A DNA stretch of 64,000 nucleotides from assembly GCA_028023455.1 (NCBI GenBank), contig JAQFVV010007253.1:57282-121281 (forward strand), read 5' to 3'. The DNA comes from Epiperipatus broadwayi (Eukaryota > Onychophora > Udeonychophora > Euonychophora > Peripatidae). Below the pieces are notes generated by a model. It searched no databases. It was not told where the DNA came from and saw only the letters and a list, made by a program, of their open reading frames with translations. How positions within the stretch are numbered: position 1 is the first letter of the stretch; each line of letters starts with the position of its first letter. Shown in pieces: positions 20,880 to 33,239 of the stretch. The position numbers were made by a program, and so were the translations under genes.

Positions 20880-22330
20880 GCACATGAGAAATGTGTCACT
20901 GAGAAAACAAGGTCACACTCTAAGTGAAGATGGAGTAGTATTTTTGGATGTAGTTTCTTCCATGTAAACATTGCTCATAGGAATGATAACGATGAACTCA
21001 CAGCCATTCTTTGATTTTGTTGAAAGAATTCTGGGTTGAAGTGAAAGTAATGTTATTATTAGTATTATATAAAATGTTGTGATTCCATTACACTCTCAAC
21101 AGAAAGAATTGTTCCAGTTTGTAAACTATTATTTTATTTAATTTTTTCCTTACAATAGACAAATCTTTATCATAGGAAACATTTGTGAATAAACTTTCCA
21201 TATCAAAACTTAATATTATGTCGTTCTATTTTTATGGTTTTGAACAATTCCACAAAGAGTTTGCAACCTCTGAAAAGGGTTGTGTCTAGTAAAGAAAAGA
21301 TTAAATGATAATAGTGTACAAAGCAGAATGACTTTTGCTAGGGTAGTGGAAGTCTTAACATTCTGCAAAATAACAATGTATTTTTAATATAACACATAAT
21401 CCTTCCAGCAAAATCAAGGGAGCTATACTCTCAACTATATCTCTGATTAGCAATATTTACATAAAAGAACTTGAAACCATAGCCATAAATACTACTTTGT
21501 ATCCACCTAAATTCTGGCTTCAATATGTTGGTGATATATTTGTTATATAATCATGTTCGTGAAGCACTATTACAAATATTCTTGACATATTCTTTTCAAT
21601 TAAATTTATAATAGAATCAGAATAAAAGCAGAAATTGGGGTTTTTAGATGTTCTTTTGAAACCAAAAGTTTGTACCTAATTTTAAAAAACCCAGCCATAT
21701 ATACAGGAATATGTAGCATAATGGCTGGCTCTCAAAATGTGGAATTATATTATCGCTATGAAACAGAACAACTATTCATCAATAACTTCTAAAAAACTAA
21801 ACTTGAAATGTTGAAAAACATAAACTGTGTCCAAGAAGAGTCATGCCAGTGTGAAATAACATATTAGTGAAACTAGCCATTCTCAATGAAAAGCAATTCC
21901 AATTGACATAAGTGATTATTAGAAAGAAAACATAGTATATAAAATACCAAACTACCCATGCACCAGTGAACATGCATTCAATTGAAAAGTAAAAAGCAAA
22001 CTTTTGGACAGGGAGAAAAAATTAAAAGGAATAAAGGTTAAAAACCTTCTCACGTGATAGTGATAAATCACCTAAGAAGTCATTATAAAATGATAATTCA
22101 TACTTTTTTAAACCATGTCCTTAAGAGACGGACAGATATATAATAGCCTAATTAGTTATAGTGTCAAATTCAGTATTTCATGAAACTAAAGATCCCTACT
22201 TTGATTTTCATGCTGGTATTATCACTGGTCAAATCAGCAACTCATAAAGAGAGAGAATAATGATACCTGTCAAAATGTTGTACTGCATACTAACCTGTTT
22301 GCTTTTAATAATATGTATTTATTTATAACG
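20880..22330. pseudogene. Second-lineage PLE relic with two halves in opposite orientation
   Basis: On the minus strand (about 21260-20880) RT motif A reads SFDMESLFTNVS (about 21213) followed by a motif B-like MSNVYMEE near 20970. On the plus strand (about 21400-22150) a different part reads SNIYIKELE, then PPKFWLQYVGDIFVI, the motif C box with D changed to G, then LGFLDVLLKPK and a decayed VYKIP-like linker. The sequence resembles Poseidon/Penelope-type RTs more than the 6.5-kb element. Many stops. The halves meet near 21300-21380, so an inversion or foldback insertion has occurred. Confidence 0.65.
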
Positions 22331-23035
22331 AAAACTTTTACATATACTCAATCGCTAAACAAGGTCTAGCGCCTCTCATTCTATTGAGAGTTGTAATTAT
22401 GAATAAGACAATCAATGAAGGCCAGAGTATATTAGTCCAAGAGTGCAGTGTTCAAGTATGACCATGTGTCTTCGATCATTTTTTTTGATGAATAGCCTTC
22501 GTCCCTTTTCTTGATTTTCTCTAAGCTGTTACAAAACAATTGAACTGCTTCTGATTTTCCAATAACTATCTTACATCTGGTTTTCCATAATGAGAATATG
22601 GTGAAGATTTCAGTTCTGATCAATCCATAAATTTTGTAATTTATACAGTCTCATATTGAGGTGATACAATTTACTCCCATTTGGTAGCAGTCATGGACTA
22701 ATTTCCTGACTTTGTCTAATCGCGTTCATGCTCCAATTATATTCTTGAAAAAATCATATAATTAAAATGTCATCATCACAAAACTTTTAGACAGACATTA
22801 TATTATTTTTCAGTGTACTGAAAAAAACAATCAATTTTTTGCAGCTATTTTAATAATCATTGCATGGTTAATTTTTCAGAAAGTCTTGAGATGTTCAAGC
22901 ATTAGGGTTGTAGATAATAGCTTGACTCACTTCAACATACTGATTTGTTTACTCAACTGATAATAGATCTAGAGTCTTGATTCGTGGACCCTTCACTCTA
23001 CTAATAGCACCTGTCCATGAACAATAACATTATTT
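22331..23035. other. AT-rich stretch with possible PLE 3' tail
   Basis: The GCTAAACAAGGTCTAGCG..CTCTCATTC region at 22351-22385 resembles PLE terminal sequence. A 63-codon minus frame at 22432-22623 has no recognisable domain. Confidence 0.35.
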
Positions 23036-23039
23036 TTAT

Positions 23040-23450
23040 AAATGCAATTCATCTACTCTTCTTTGAAGACTTTTTAGCAAAAAACTTTGATTGTACATAT
23101 ATGCATACACATTTTGACTGTCCTATAGTCTTCTTCAGAGCTGGTATTATTTATGTAGTTATGCTATATAAATATAATTTATCCACTCTACTTTGAACAC
23201 TTTTAACAAAAACCTTTTATTGTACATATATGCATACATAGTCCTATGTTTCAACTTTCTGACACTTTTCTTCACAGCTTGTATTATTTATATAGTCATG
23301 TATTTTATTTTGTTCATTATATTATAACTCTGAAGATGATTGCAGGACACTTGAAATGGAAGATTGTGTATGCATATATGTACAATAAAAGGTTTTTTGC
23401 TAAAAAGTATTCAAAGTAGAGTGGATAAATTGCATTTATATAAGATATTA
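23040..23450. repeat. Three copies of a PLE-terminus-like repeat, two minus and one plus
   Basis: Units at about 23040-23165 and 23170-23300 (minus) and 23320-23450 (plus) share TGTACATATATGCATACA and its reverse complement. They also share a CTGAAGA...GAAA-like stem region, reminiscent of a decayed hammerhead. The outer units form a palindrome. Confidence 0.6.
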
Positions 23451-23499
23451 CAGCAAAATAAAGGAAGTGGTGAATTTGGTAACATTATTTTTTGTCTTA

Positions 23500-25060
23500 A
23501 AGATTGTATATGGATGAGGCTTTCAATCTCAAATTGAAATTTCCAATTATTTGAGAGCTTCCAAGTAACATTTTAATAAGTGTTTCTCCTGCAGTCATCC
23601 AAGCTATTGGTATGGAAAATTATAATACAGCTGTTCTTTTTTAACATATAAATAAAAAAAGGAAATGATAAAAATCTTCATTGGCTAATATTTAATTATT
23701 CTCATAGAAGAATTTTATTATATGATTATGTGGAGGAATTTTACAGAGGTCCTTGCCCTCATGTGGATTATTAAAAACCAAGTTCTTTTATTTATCATTC
23801 TAGTGAAAATCTCTTCAAATCATTCACTTTTAATTTTAACTCTGTTCTTTATAGATCTAAATTAATCTTATATGGAATAAAGTCAAATATGTTGCTTCAT
23901 ATACCCATCTTTTGTTTAAAGAAAAAAAAATTTGGAATGCATTGAATGAATTGTAAAAATCATTTATTATTTTTAATAACAAATCTATTAACAATAAATA
24001 ACAATATATGTCAAGCTCTTAATCACAAAAATAGAATAGATATTTATTTTCATTATCTCATGCATTTGATAGTGTGAATCTAGATGCACTTATTTCAAAA
24101 ATTAATAAAAATAATTTCAGATATAAAAACATTTAATTGATTCGATTATTATTTAACCAATTGCAAATTTTATATTGATTTTAATAAACCATTTTCTAAT
24201 ACTCTGCCAATATGTCAAGGAGTTCCACAGTGTGGAATTTTGGTTTGTTGCCATTTAATATTTACATTAATCATATAATAACTTATATAAAACATTCAAA
24301 CTTAATGATATATATTGATGGCACAAAATTGTTTCAAATAATTACTAATTATAAAGATTTAAATTTATTGCAAAATGATATCAGTAACTTCGTAAATTGG
24401 TGTAATGTTGTTAAAAATTGAAAAATGTAGTGTCTTACAGGTGTCAAAATTATCTATCATGATTGCAAATAGTTACTATATTAAAAACACCTAAATAAAT
24501 TACAAAATTTAATCATAAAGACTTGGATCTAATTTTTGAATTTAGATCTTTTAATACTGAAGTGGACCAAAACATATCTAAATCTTATAGTGATATTGGT
24601 TAAATTGTTAGAATGGAAATTATTCTTGGCAAAGAGAATTGTTTCTATTTAGTGTCTTGGTATTACCAAGATTACATTTTGCATTTGGAATAGTGTTAAT
24701 AGATATTATGTCAGAGTGAGCTACAAAGAGTTTGTAATAGATTTCAGAAACTGATTGGTATCAACAAAATCATTAATAATCTTTCTTTAAAAACTCTCAA
24801 TACATTAAAAGAATTTAAACTCTTCTTTGATATGGTACAGGAAAGGATATTACAAATGGACTCTATCTCAACAATAAATATAAAAACTATGATTATAATC
24901 TTAGATAGGTCAATATTACAAAAGTATTGAAATCACTTTTCTTATGAAATATTGTGTATAGATTAACAAATACACATAATAAACTGCATATAAATATTGA
25001 TATGAAATCAATTTTTAAAAAGGATTTTATTAAATTGACTACTAAGAAACTTTATTATTG
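23500..25060 (+). pseudogene. Jockey/CR1-like LINE reverse transcriptase relic
   Basis: RT motif A reads AFDSVNLDALISKI (24062-24103), the motif B region reads CQGVPQCGIL (about 24211, then frameshifted) and motif C is YIDGTKLF (24311-24334), where the catalytic FADD-type box has lost an aspartate. A downstream QRVCNRFQKLIG block at about 24730 matches the post-RT region. Frameshifts and stops throughout. Confidence 0.65.
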
Positions 25061-25299
25061 AACTTATTTTATAATATGTATTACTGCAAGCGGCTTTGAT
25101 TATTTGTAGCACTGTTTATAAGTAATTATAAATGCTACAAATATTTTATAAAAATAATTGTCATAAATGCATTGTTTACAGAGAAACCTTTATACACTTT
25201 ATTGTAATCAAAATATAATAAAATACAAATGATAGATTTATAAAATAAAGTTTCCTTCTCTCCAAATACTGATATTTGCACATAAATATATAGATACAA

Positions 25300-25401
25300 G
25301 TCAAGCATTAGTGGTCAAGAGGTCAGTGACAGCTGCTTTACAAGCAGTTGTCCCGGGTTAGTGGGTTTGCTTCCCAGCTGATGCTATGACACATGAGAAA
25401 A
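25300..25401 (+). mobile_element. tRNA-derived SINE (CTTTACAAGCAG subfamily)
   Basis: GTCAAGCATTAGTGGTCAAG head to GATGCTATGACACATGAG tail, flanked by ATATATAGATACA direct repeats. Confidence 0.85.
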
Positions 25402-25864
25402 TATATATATAGATACAATTAATGCATTCAATATATCAAAAACTTCTACAATAAATTTTTAGATTATTATCATAATTCTTTTCCTAATCATAAAATTATG
25501 TATTTTAAGTATATATTTTATTTTTTATATTTAATTCTATAAAAAATATACTAAGTTATTTAATAAAAGGTATGTTGAATAACTAAGCTATTAGTACTAT
25601 GATAAAGCATTAACATTTGATAATTTGCTAATGCTTTTCATTGACCTAACATGTTTATACCATCTTAATTTACTGAATCACAAAATTTAATGAGGCCCAG
25701 ATTATGCATAATAAATATTCAAAAAAATTTATATTTTAATAATTTCTATAAGGAAGCAGGAAATAAAAAAAGTGATAGTGCAAAACAATTTCCATTATAA
25801 TGATTAATATGATTTTTTCCCCCTACGGTACAGGCTTTTTCATACCTGCACTTTTATATGTAAT

Positions 25865-26001
25865 ATATAGGGGTTTGAACTCAGACTTTTACACAACCCT
25901 CAACCGTCCATGCTATTAGCATGGACGGTTGAGTTCATGTGAAAGTCTGCGTAGATGATTGAGATAATGTGAAAAATCTGAGTTCAAACCCCCTATATAT
26001 A
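25865..26001. repeat. Foldback element with nested hairpin
   Basis: Outer arms TATATAGGGGTTTGAACTCA / TGAGTTCAAACCCCCTATA; inner perfect 16-bp arms 25901-25916 and 25918-25933 around one T. Its ends resemble those of family B elements at 49640-49670 and 47370-47600. No hammerhead core seen. Confidence 0.8.
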
Positions 26002-26340
26002 ATGATTAATATAAATTGATAGTGAATGAGGAGTATATTAAAATAAAGATTATAATTTTAAAAAAATTATAAATTCACTGAAAATTAAAAATTAATGATC
26101 AAATTATGATATTAATTAATATACAATCAAAACATTTTTTTGTATAAATATGCAATTTAATGGAGTTCCTATATCTTCTGTCTTAGATCTCACTTATTCA
26201 CATTTTGAAAAAACTGTATTTTAACTGCTTCGGTCTAATACACCATATTGAATTTTTTAAAATACTGACCTGAGACACAATTTTCACAATAACTTCAGTT
26301 TTAATTATGTTAGAGCAAAAACAATTACATTAATAGAAAC

Positions 26341-26412
26341 TAGAAAAACTAAGGCAAACAATAAGCATAAGATAAATAGAAAAACTAAGGCAAACAATAA
26401 GCATAAGATAAA
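26341..26412. repeat. 36-bp tandem duplication
   Basis: Two exact copies of a 36-bp unit starting TAGAAAAACTAAGGCAAACA, at 26341-26376 and 26377-26412. Confidence 0.9.
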
Positions 26413-26485
26413 TAGTGATAACTATATAAAAAATAAGGAAAAAAAATATTTTCGCATCCCAAATAATTATTATTTTATTGTTTGT

Positions 26486-27474
26486 TCATAATTTCCTAAA
26501 ATTCAAATTACATCTTCAGTGATAATTTCTTTGTATTCCTCACAAAATTATCTTTCTAAACATGTATAACATGTCTTACCTGAGATAATCCATAGCTTCA
26601 CAATCTCCAAAAGAAGTCGGATATGACTTCTTCATTTTTATCTTGTACTCCAAAAGTTCCAAATGTCAAAGGCATCTATAAAGAAAAAGATTCATCCTAA
26701 TAAAAGATATAAAAGAAGTCATCATAGCATTTGGCTTCTTGTCTATCTAAATCTAGAAATTGTAGGTTACTGTCTATATCACTGATAAAATGAGTTTCAT
26801 TTCTTCATTTTATATTTTTTTGTGTACATCAGTGATGTTTATATTCTTTATGGACACCAGTGATGTTTATATTCTTTATGCACACAAGTGATGTTTATAT
26901 TCTTTATGCACACAAGTGATGCTATCTTGTTATATTTATTGTATCACATAGATATAATTTATTTGCATATAGTCCATTTGTTAGCTATAGACTTGAAAAT
27001 AATGTGATGGAACATATAGCAAAACCAGAGTGACTCCAAAGCATGAGTATCAAGACATAAACAAGAATCAGAATTTGATTATTTGCCTGCATATGGAATC
27101 TTTCTATACATTTGATTATTAGTTTTATAACTCATTACTTGTAAACACAAACATATTATATAAACATAATTATAAATAATAAATTATTAAACTTTTTGAA
27201 AATCATTATTTTTATAAAATAAGTAGATAAGAACTTTAGAAAATTACAGTAGATATTAATTCTATATGAGCATAAATAAATATATATTAACACACACTAA
27301 CTACAAACTAAAATTAATAAAAAATATTTTTTTCAAAAAATTAAATATTATTAAAAAAATTAAAATTTTATACTTACAAGTCATTACATTGAAGCTCTAT
27401 TGCAGGCCTTGTTTGTGAATAACACCCAAGAAATGTTGACTTGCAGCCCTTAAACCATTTCCTGTTTTTTATCG
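26486..27474 (-). CDS. Candidate three-exon transcription unit, function unknown
   Basis: Splice signals line up on the minus strand. Exon a is 27474-27378, acceptor CATAAAG and donor CTTGTAAGTAT. Exon b is 26675-26580 (96 nt), acceptor TTTTTCTTTATAG and donor CAGGTAAGA. Exon c begins 26495, acceptor TTTGAATTTTAG. An AATAAA lies at 26479-26474. Exon a reads KWFKGCKSTFLGCYSQTRP and stays open to the donor only in this frame. The same frame in exon b hits TGA after three codons, then is open (LELLEYKIKMKKSYPTS, GDCEAMDYL) and ends KL-stop in exon c. Possibilities: a non-coding transcript, a pseudogene, or a gene with a different upstream exon. I do not recognise a domain. Intron 1 contains the tandem repeat at 26831. 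Confidence 0.35.
26831..26922. repeat. 28-bp tandem repeat, about 3.3 copies
   Basis: Units start at 26831, 26859, 26887 and 26915, each beginning AGTGATGTTTATATTCTTTA except the last, partial one. Confidence 0.9.
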
Positions 27475-27479
27475 CTTTA

Positions 27480-28400
27480 TGATAATTACAAAAGTTATCA
27501 AAAAACAAAAAAAATTAAATACTCTGCTTGATTAAAACTGCTGCCAAAAATCCAAATTTCAACAGATTTTTTTGAGGTAGACATCTTTGGAAAGACACAT
27601 CACTGAGCTATCAAATGCCTATATTTTGTTTGACATCATGCTTATACTTTTTACATCAGTAAAGAAAGAAAACAACATGTCAGCCAACATGCGGCTAACC
27701 CGCTCAAAGAGCCGAAGCATTAAAATAAAATACTTAGAAATTCTCATAAGAAAAATAAATAAAATAAAATATTAATTCTCTCATTTTTAAATCTAATGTT
27801 TTATGCTGTATTTGCAAGACATTATATCCCAAGTATATAGCTTTTGACTATATAAGCAAACATATAGTTGAAAATAAAGAAAATAAATTTAATATCAGTT
27901 AGATTATGTATTTTATTATCAACAATTTTTGTCACAAAACAAGAATAAGAAAAAGGATTATATAACATTCAATTTAAGAAAAAGATTAGTAACTTTATTT
28001 TTTGGTAATGTTTTAATGTGTATACATAATTTTTTAAAATCTTGATATTAAAATTATCATATCTACTGCTTTTTTTAAAAAATTCATTCAATTTTATCAG
28101 TTACAAATATTTAAAACATTTTTATCTGTAAATTCTGTTTTAGAAGTACATAATAAAAATCGATTTATAAATATTTTTAAATACAGTTTTTATTAATGAT
28201 AAACATATTTTTATATGTGTACTCTTACAATATTTTATTTATTTTTTATTATTTGATGTTTTACATAATTTTTAAATTAATATATATCCATAAGTATATG
28301 TACACATTCTGCACATACATGGTTAATGTTTGTACTGATATATGTATAAATATTGAATTAAATATTTCTATGTATTGTTATTATAATAAAGAATGAAATT
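27480..28400. other. AT-rich stretch with one GC-richer patch
   Basis: 27677-27722 reads MSANMRLTRSKSRS in one frame and is GC-richer than its surroundings. No splice donor follows, so no gene is called. Confidence 0.4.
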
Positions 28401-28404
28401 GAGG

Positions 28405-28742
28405 TGATAATATCCATGTAAACAAAGATAACTTTTAGCTTTTGATGTTGCTATGAAACTACCAATTATTACTAATAGGCAATCTCTCAGGTTAAACAAT
28501 TTTTCTCATTAACCTATAATAGCTCTTTTATTGGAGTTTTTGTTGAAGTACAAGAACTTGGATTTGAAGTAAAAGAAGGACTCTTTTGACCTCCTTTTAC
28601 TCCATTAAAGAACTCCATTAAGAGCTATTATAGGCCAATGAGAAAACTTATTTAGCCTCAGAAATTGTCAATTAGTAGTAATTGATAGTTTTTTAGCAAC
28701 ATCAAAACCTAAAAGTTATCTTTATTTACATGGATATAATCT
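28405..28742. repeat. Large foldback element
   Basis: Arms of about 135 bp (28405-28540 and 28608-28742), imperfectly inverted; outer pair ATATCCATGTAAA / TTTACATGGATAT. The loop contains a second, smaller inverted pair. No coding capacity. Confidence 0.8.
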
Positions 28743-29138
28743 CCATAAGTCCAGTGGGTTTTAAAACATATATTCAATAATATCTGTGAATTTACATTAT
28801 TTTCAGGGAGTCTTCTAATCAAATGCCATAAATATTGTACTATACAGGTCCTGCATCTTTAAAATCTTTTCTATTTAAGTACTTTTAAGTCATCATAGTG
28901 TAGCAAAAACATATTCTGGGGCTAATTACCTTTTAATAATGGATTCATTTTATTAAAAAAAAAATGAACTGTTAAAAATATTAAGTATCATTATCCATAT
29001 GCTTTGAGAATTTGTAATGATTGTCAATTGTGTTCAAAATATAAAGAATTTTTTTTTAATTTTGTTCTTAACATTTAATATCAGAAGTATAAAACATAAA
29101 CAAATTACAATTATATAATATACTATTATTTATTAAAT

Positions 29139-29285
29139 AGGCATAACTCTCCATACAGTAGTGCCACTCAGTTCCAACCAGACTAATTAATGGATGTTAG
29201 AAGGCTTGTGCATAAAATCCCTATCTAGTGCCTACTCATTCAATATCCCCAGACTAGTTTAGAAATAGTGATCATGTGATTCTAT
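29139..29285 (-). repeat. Family C repeat, truncated
   Basis: AGGCATAACTCTCCATACAG start through CCCCAGACTAGTTT; the hammerhead 5' half (CTGANGA and stem II) is missing, then the GTGATCATGTGAT outer end follows. Confidence 0.75.
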
Positions 29286-30224
29286 CATTTGCAAGCATAT
29301 GCTTAGTCTACAATTTACAAAAAGAAATTCATATATGAAAAAATTGCCATTAGTTTATCCATTATTGATTGACAGGTATATATGAAATATAAAAGAAAGA
29401 AGTTTTTAATTTTATATTAAATATTATTTTCAAAACAACTGATGGTAAAAATTTTAATATCCATTCTCTTTTCTGTTAGCATATAGTATTAATATATCTT
29501 GTCTTATTGAAGTCTTCTGAATACTTATATTATCCACACAAGGATATCATTTTAATTATATTTTTTGCCATATTTAAAATGCAAAAGTGTGTCCTAATCC
29601 AATAAATGTAAACATTTGAATTTACATGCATTTTTATTGTATTGCTTTATGTATTATATTTTAAAAATTATGCTCATAAGTTTCTTTTACATTTAAATTA
29701 TATTAGTAAATTGTTTGATTTTGTTTATTTAATATTATTTAAGTTTATTTTTTCTTCACTGAATAACATTTTCAAAATAACAAAAATGATAATTCCCCCT
29801 CCCCCTTTTATTATTGTAATATTTCAATGATTTTTCAATCCATAAATTTTCTAATCCTAAAATATCAAGAACCATTCTTTTGGAGAAATGGTATTCAACC
29901 TGGATTCAATTCTTTAAATTCTTATTAAAATATTTTTGAGAAAATAAAATTAGGTATAATCTTAAAAAATTTGCCAAAACTCCATCAAAGGATTATTCTA
30001 AGAGGTTATTAATGAGAGACTGCTTTCTCTTATCATGTTCCCAGTACAACATTAAAAATTATTTATTATTTACCATATTGATTTTTTTTATTATACCTGT
30101 GTTTTCATTTGGAAGAACCGAATGGCTGACCATTACATCAAATGTAAAACTTCTTTGGAAAATATATCTGTGGTAATTCCAGAAAAAAATATGAAGAGAC
30201 AAAAAACAAAAAGATAAAAATTAT
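29286..30224. other. AT-rich stretch without supported gene
   Basis: Nothing recognisable; a 62-codon hydrophobic frame at 29642-29830 is low complexity. Confidence 0.5.
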
Positions 30225-31125
30225 ATCATCATCATCATCAACCATTATCAATCCACTGCAGGATGAAGGTCTCTCCAAGCTCAATCCATCTCCTCTGATC
30301 TTTAGCTTCTCTTCTCCACATCACCCCTGCACACTTTCTTATTTCATCCATCCATCTCACATGTGGTCTCTTTCTGTGTTTTTTACAATCTCTTGGAATC
30401 CAGTTTAAGAATTCAGTTGTCCATCTATTATCATCTCTTCTAGCAATATGTCCAGCCCAACTCCACTTCAGTCTTTTAATTTTTTTCAATGAGGTCAGTA
30501 ACACCTGTTTGTTCTCTTACCCATATATTGCGTTTTCGATTTCTTCTTGTTACTCCCAACTTGCATCTCTCCATACTTCTTTGAGTGGTCTGAAGTCTCT
30601 GTATTGCTCTTCTATTAAATGTCCAAGTCTCAGATCCATAAGTAAGAACTAGCAAAACACATTTATTAAAAACCTTCCTTTTCAAACACATAGGCATATT
30701 TCCTTTTAGTATCAAGTTATTTCTACCAAAAGGACTCCAACCCAGTTTAATTCTATGATTAATTTTATTCATAATGTTTCCATCTGTATTAATAATATGA
30801 CCAAGGTATTTGTAACTGTTAACTTCTTCTAACTCATCATAATCAATCTTAATTTTCATACTTTGAGAAAATCCATTAAACATTACTTTAGTCTTTTTAA
30901 CATTTATCTTTAGTCCTACTTTCTTACTTTTATCTGATAACTCCTGCAACATTTCCTGCAGCTCTAAAGCATTATTTGCAAAAACAACTACATCATCTGC
31001 AAAATCTAAATGACTTAAATAATCTCCATTTACTTTCACTCTTTTAGCTTCCCATTTTAATCCACAAAATACTTCTTGCAGCACTGCTTTAAAAAGTTTT
31101 GGAGATATAGAGTTATTATTTTAAC
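30225..31125 (-). pseudogene. 5'-truncated RTE-type LINE (RT C-terminal half and tail)
   Basis: Two overlapping minus-strand frames separated by one frameshift near 30490. The first (31084-30476, 202 residues) has SHLDFADDVVVFANN with the intact catalytic FADD box, KTKVMFNG, NSYKYLGHII and YGSETWT, all typical of RTE RTs. The second (30504-30238, 88 residues) reads KRLKWSWAGHIARRDDN and ends WRREAKDQRRW, the conserved RTE C-terminus. An ATC-rich tail (30225-30240) matches the simple-repeat tails of RTE elements. Upstream, the palm motif SISPKLF lies at about 31115, where the copy is truncated. Confidence 0.85.
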
Positions 31126-31523
31126 ACTTATGAAATGTTTAAAAATATTTATCTATATTACTGTGAAAATATACAGAATGTTATGATATTTTTAGTCTTT
31201 ATATATCCTAGTATTAATGAATGATGTACTTTTCTAATGTAAAGCTAGGGCATAAAATAAAAGCAACTCCATTTTTGTTTTAAAGAGGGATCAGGCAAAT
31301 ACTATTACTAGATGGCATAATTTCAGTTTGCAATGCTAGTTTTTAATTGGTTCTTTACCTAATTATGTTGTAGGTGGAATTTATGTAAAAAATATAGACT
31401 GTAATGTCATAATAATTACTAATATTTACATATTTTGTATAATTGCATAATGATTATCATAAAAAGGCCAGGATCTAAAACTATTATATGTATAATTATA
31501 ATCTGTTTACTCATTTACATTAT

Positions 31524-31703
31524 TATAAGTCATGAATAACTCATCAGACTATTCTCTTTAAAATCTCTGTGCATTCTCCTATGAGGTTCGACTTTAAAAG
31601 CATAAGCGGCCACTAATGTTTATGCTTTTAAAGTTGACTTTCATGGGAGAGTGCACAGAGATTTTAAATTGCATGCTCTGAGAAGATGCTCCTGACTTAT
31701 AAT
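31524..31703. repeat. Foldback element
   Basis: Arms about 80 bp with mismatches: TATTATAAGTCA / TGACTTATAATA outside, CTTTAAAAGCATAA / TTATGCTTTTAAAG inside, loop near GCGGCCACTAATG. A CTGATGA (minus, 31546) is present but no GAAA partner. Confidence 0.8.
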
Positions 31704-31935
31704 ATTATATATGTATGTGCATTATATAATACATAAATTTAGATGTTTTATCTAATCCAAAAGCATATAGTTAATGATGCCTGAAGGGATGGAATTATGG
31801 GTCTTGAAATATTTAGGATGTCTAAGCTTCTCTGTGAATATATATTTCCAAAATTCAATTCGTCATTAAGAATCATCTTCATTTAATTTCTATAGAAGCT
31901 GAAGATTAGAAGCTTTGAAAATAAAAGCATCATAC

Positions 31936-32075
31936 CATCGTCCGAGTACCAAATTAGAAACTAGTTTGCGGATGTTGGATGGTAGGCACTAGATAGGGAT
32001 TTGATACACAAACCTTTCTGCATCCATTGTTGCATAGGCTTGCACTTGGTGGCACTCTCGGGTGGAGAGTTTGGT
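31936..32075 (+). repeat. Family C repeat, diverged
   Basis: Retains AGAAACTAGTTTGCGGATGT, CATCCATTGTTGC and GGAGAGTTTGG; the hammerhead 5' half is lost. Confidence 0.7.
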
Positions 32076-33049
32076 AAGCTTTAAAAATGTGTAGTGCTTC
32101 TTTTGATATTTGCCAAATATTTTGGAATCTGTGTTATGATCTACAAGGGTATCAGTAATCATATCAACACCAGAGATTTTTTTGATTGCCCACTGTACAG
32201 TTTATTATATAAATGCATTAAAAAAAAAAAAAAATTCACCAAATTAGAACTGTACACATTTATTTAAATTTTGCAATATTTTTTCTTGACTTTGATTTTC
32301 TTTGATTACTATTGTTTGAAATTATCCTTCCTTTCTCAACAACATCATGATTTGTAAAAAAAAATATAAAAATTAGATATAAATTTTAATTATTGGATGT
32401 ATGGATAAAATTTTTGCAGTTCATATATTTATTATGAGTAACTACTTTATATATATATTAGCGTTTTTAAATATTTATTAATATTTATTTTAGTCATAAT
32501 AGAAATATGTAATTAATAGATTATTACAACCACTAAGAGTCTGATTGAAGTTGATTCAGCAAGGGAAAAAAAATAGCTGAGGAGATGTAAGTTGTAATCA
32601 AGGATTCTATCAATATGTAAAATATTTCAAGAGAATCTCTTATTAATACAAATATAGCAACCATTCACCTCATATTAATAATGGTAAATTGATCGATTTT
32701 ATATTAAAGCATAGATAATTATCATATTGGTTTTCTATAAATCAATCTATTTCGGTGTAGTCAAATACAAACAGACAGAGTTTTATAAATTCTTTTTATT
32801 TAATTAAACCTTGAAAATAATCCATATCATATCAAATAATTAAAAATGAAAATTGTTTAACATTTTTAAGTATTCTGTAATGTATATTATATTAATTATG
32901 ATAGACCTAGTAATATCAAATAATTTGAAATGTAATGATAGCTATACTTTTTCCAATTCAGTCGTTGTGAAATTATGTTTGTCTTTATTAGCATTTAGAA
33001 AAGTTCATGGTTAAAGATTATATAAATAATTTTCACTTTATTGAAACAT
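32076..33049. other. AT-rich stretch without recognised feature
   Basis: Poly-A run near 32220; nothing gene-like. Confidence 0.6.
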
Positions 33050-33230
33050 GCAAAACTCACTATACGTATTGCCACACACAGCAAGCTAGAGTAATCAATG
33101 GATGCCAGAAGGCTTGTGCATAAAATCCCCATCTAGTGCCTACTCATCCAATATCCCCAGACTAGTTTCTGGCTTATGGCCTTTGTCAGTTATACACAAG
33201 CATAAGAAGTGGTGGTCATGTGGTGTTTGT
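33050..33230 (-). repeat. Family C repeat, minus copy
   Basis: CATCTAGTGCCTACTCATCC and CCCCAGACTAGTTTCTGGCT. The minus-strand core reads CTGACAA, so the G8-equivalent is changed; stem II and GAAA are kept. Confidence 0.75.
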
Positions 33231-33239
33231 TGGCTTAAT

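Noticed and set aside
26660-26670. In-frame TGA as selenocysteine
   Set aside because: No selenocysteine insertion structure seen nearby and no known selenoprotein motif; the simpler reading is non-coding RNA or pseudogene.
26831-26922. Regular 28-bp repeats as a CRISPR array
   Set aside because: Contiguous tandem units without spacers, in a eukaryotic AT-rich intron-like region.
31540-31703. CTGATGA in the foldback at 31524-31703 as another hammerhead
   Set aside because: No GAAA or pairing stem II at the right distance.
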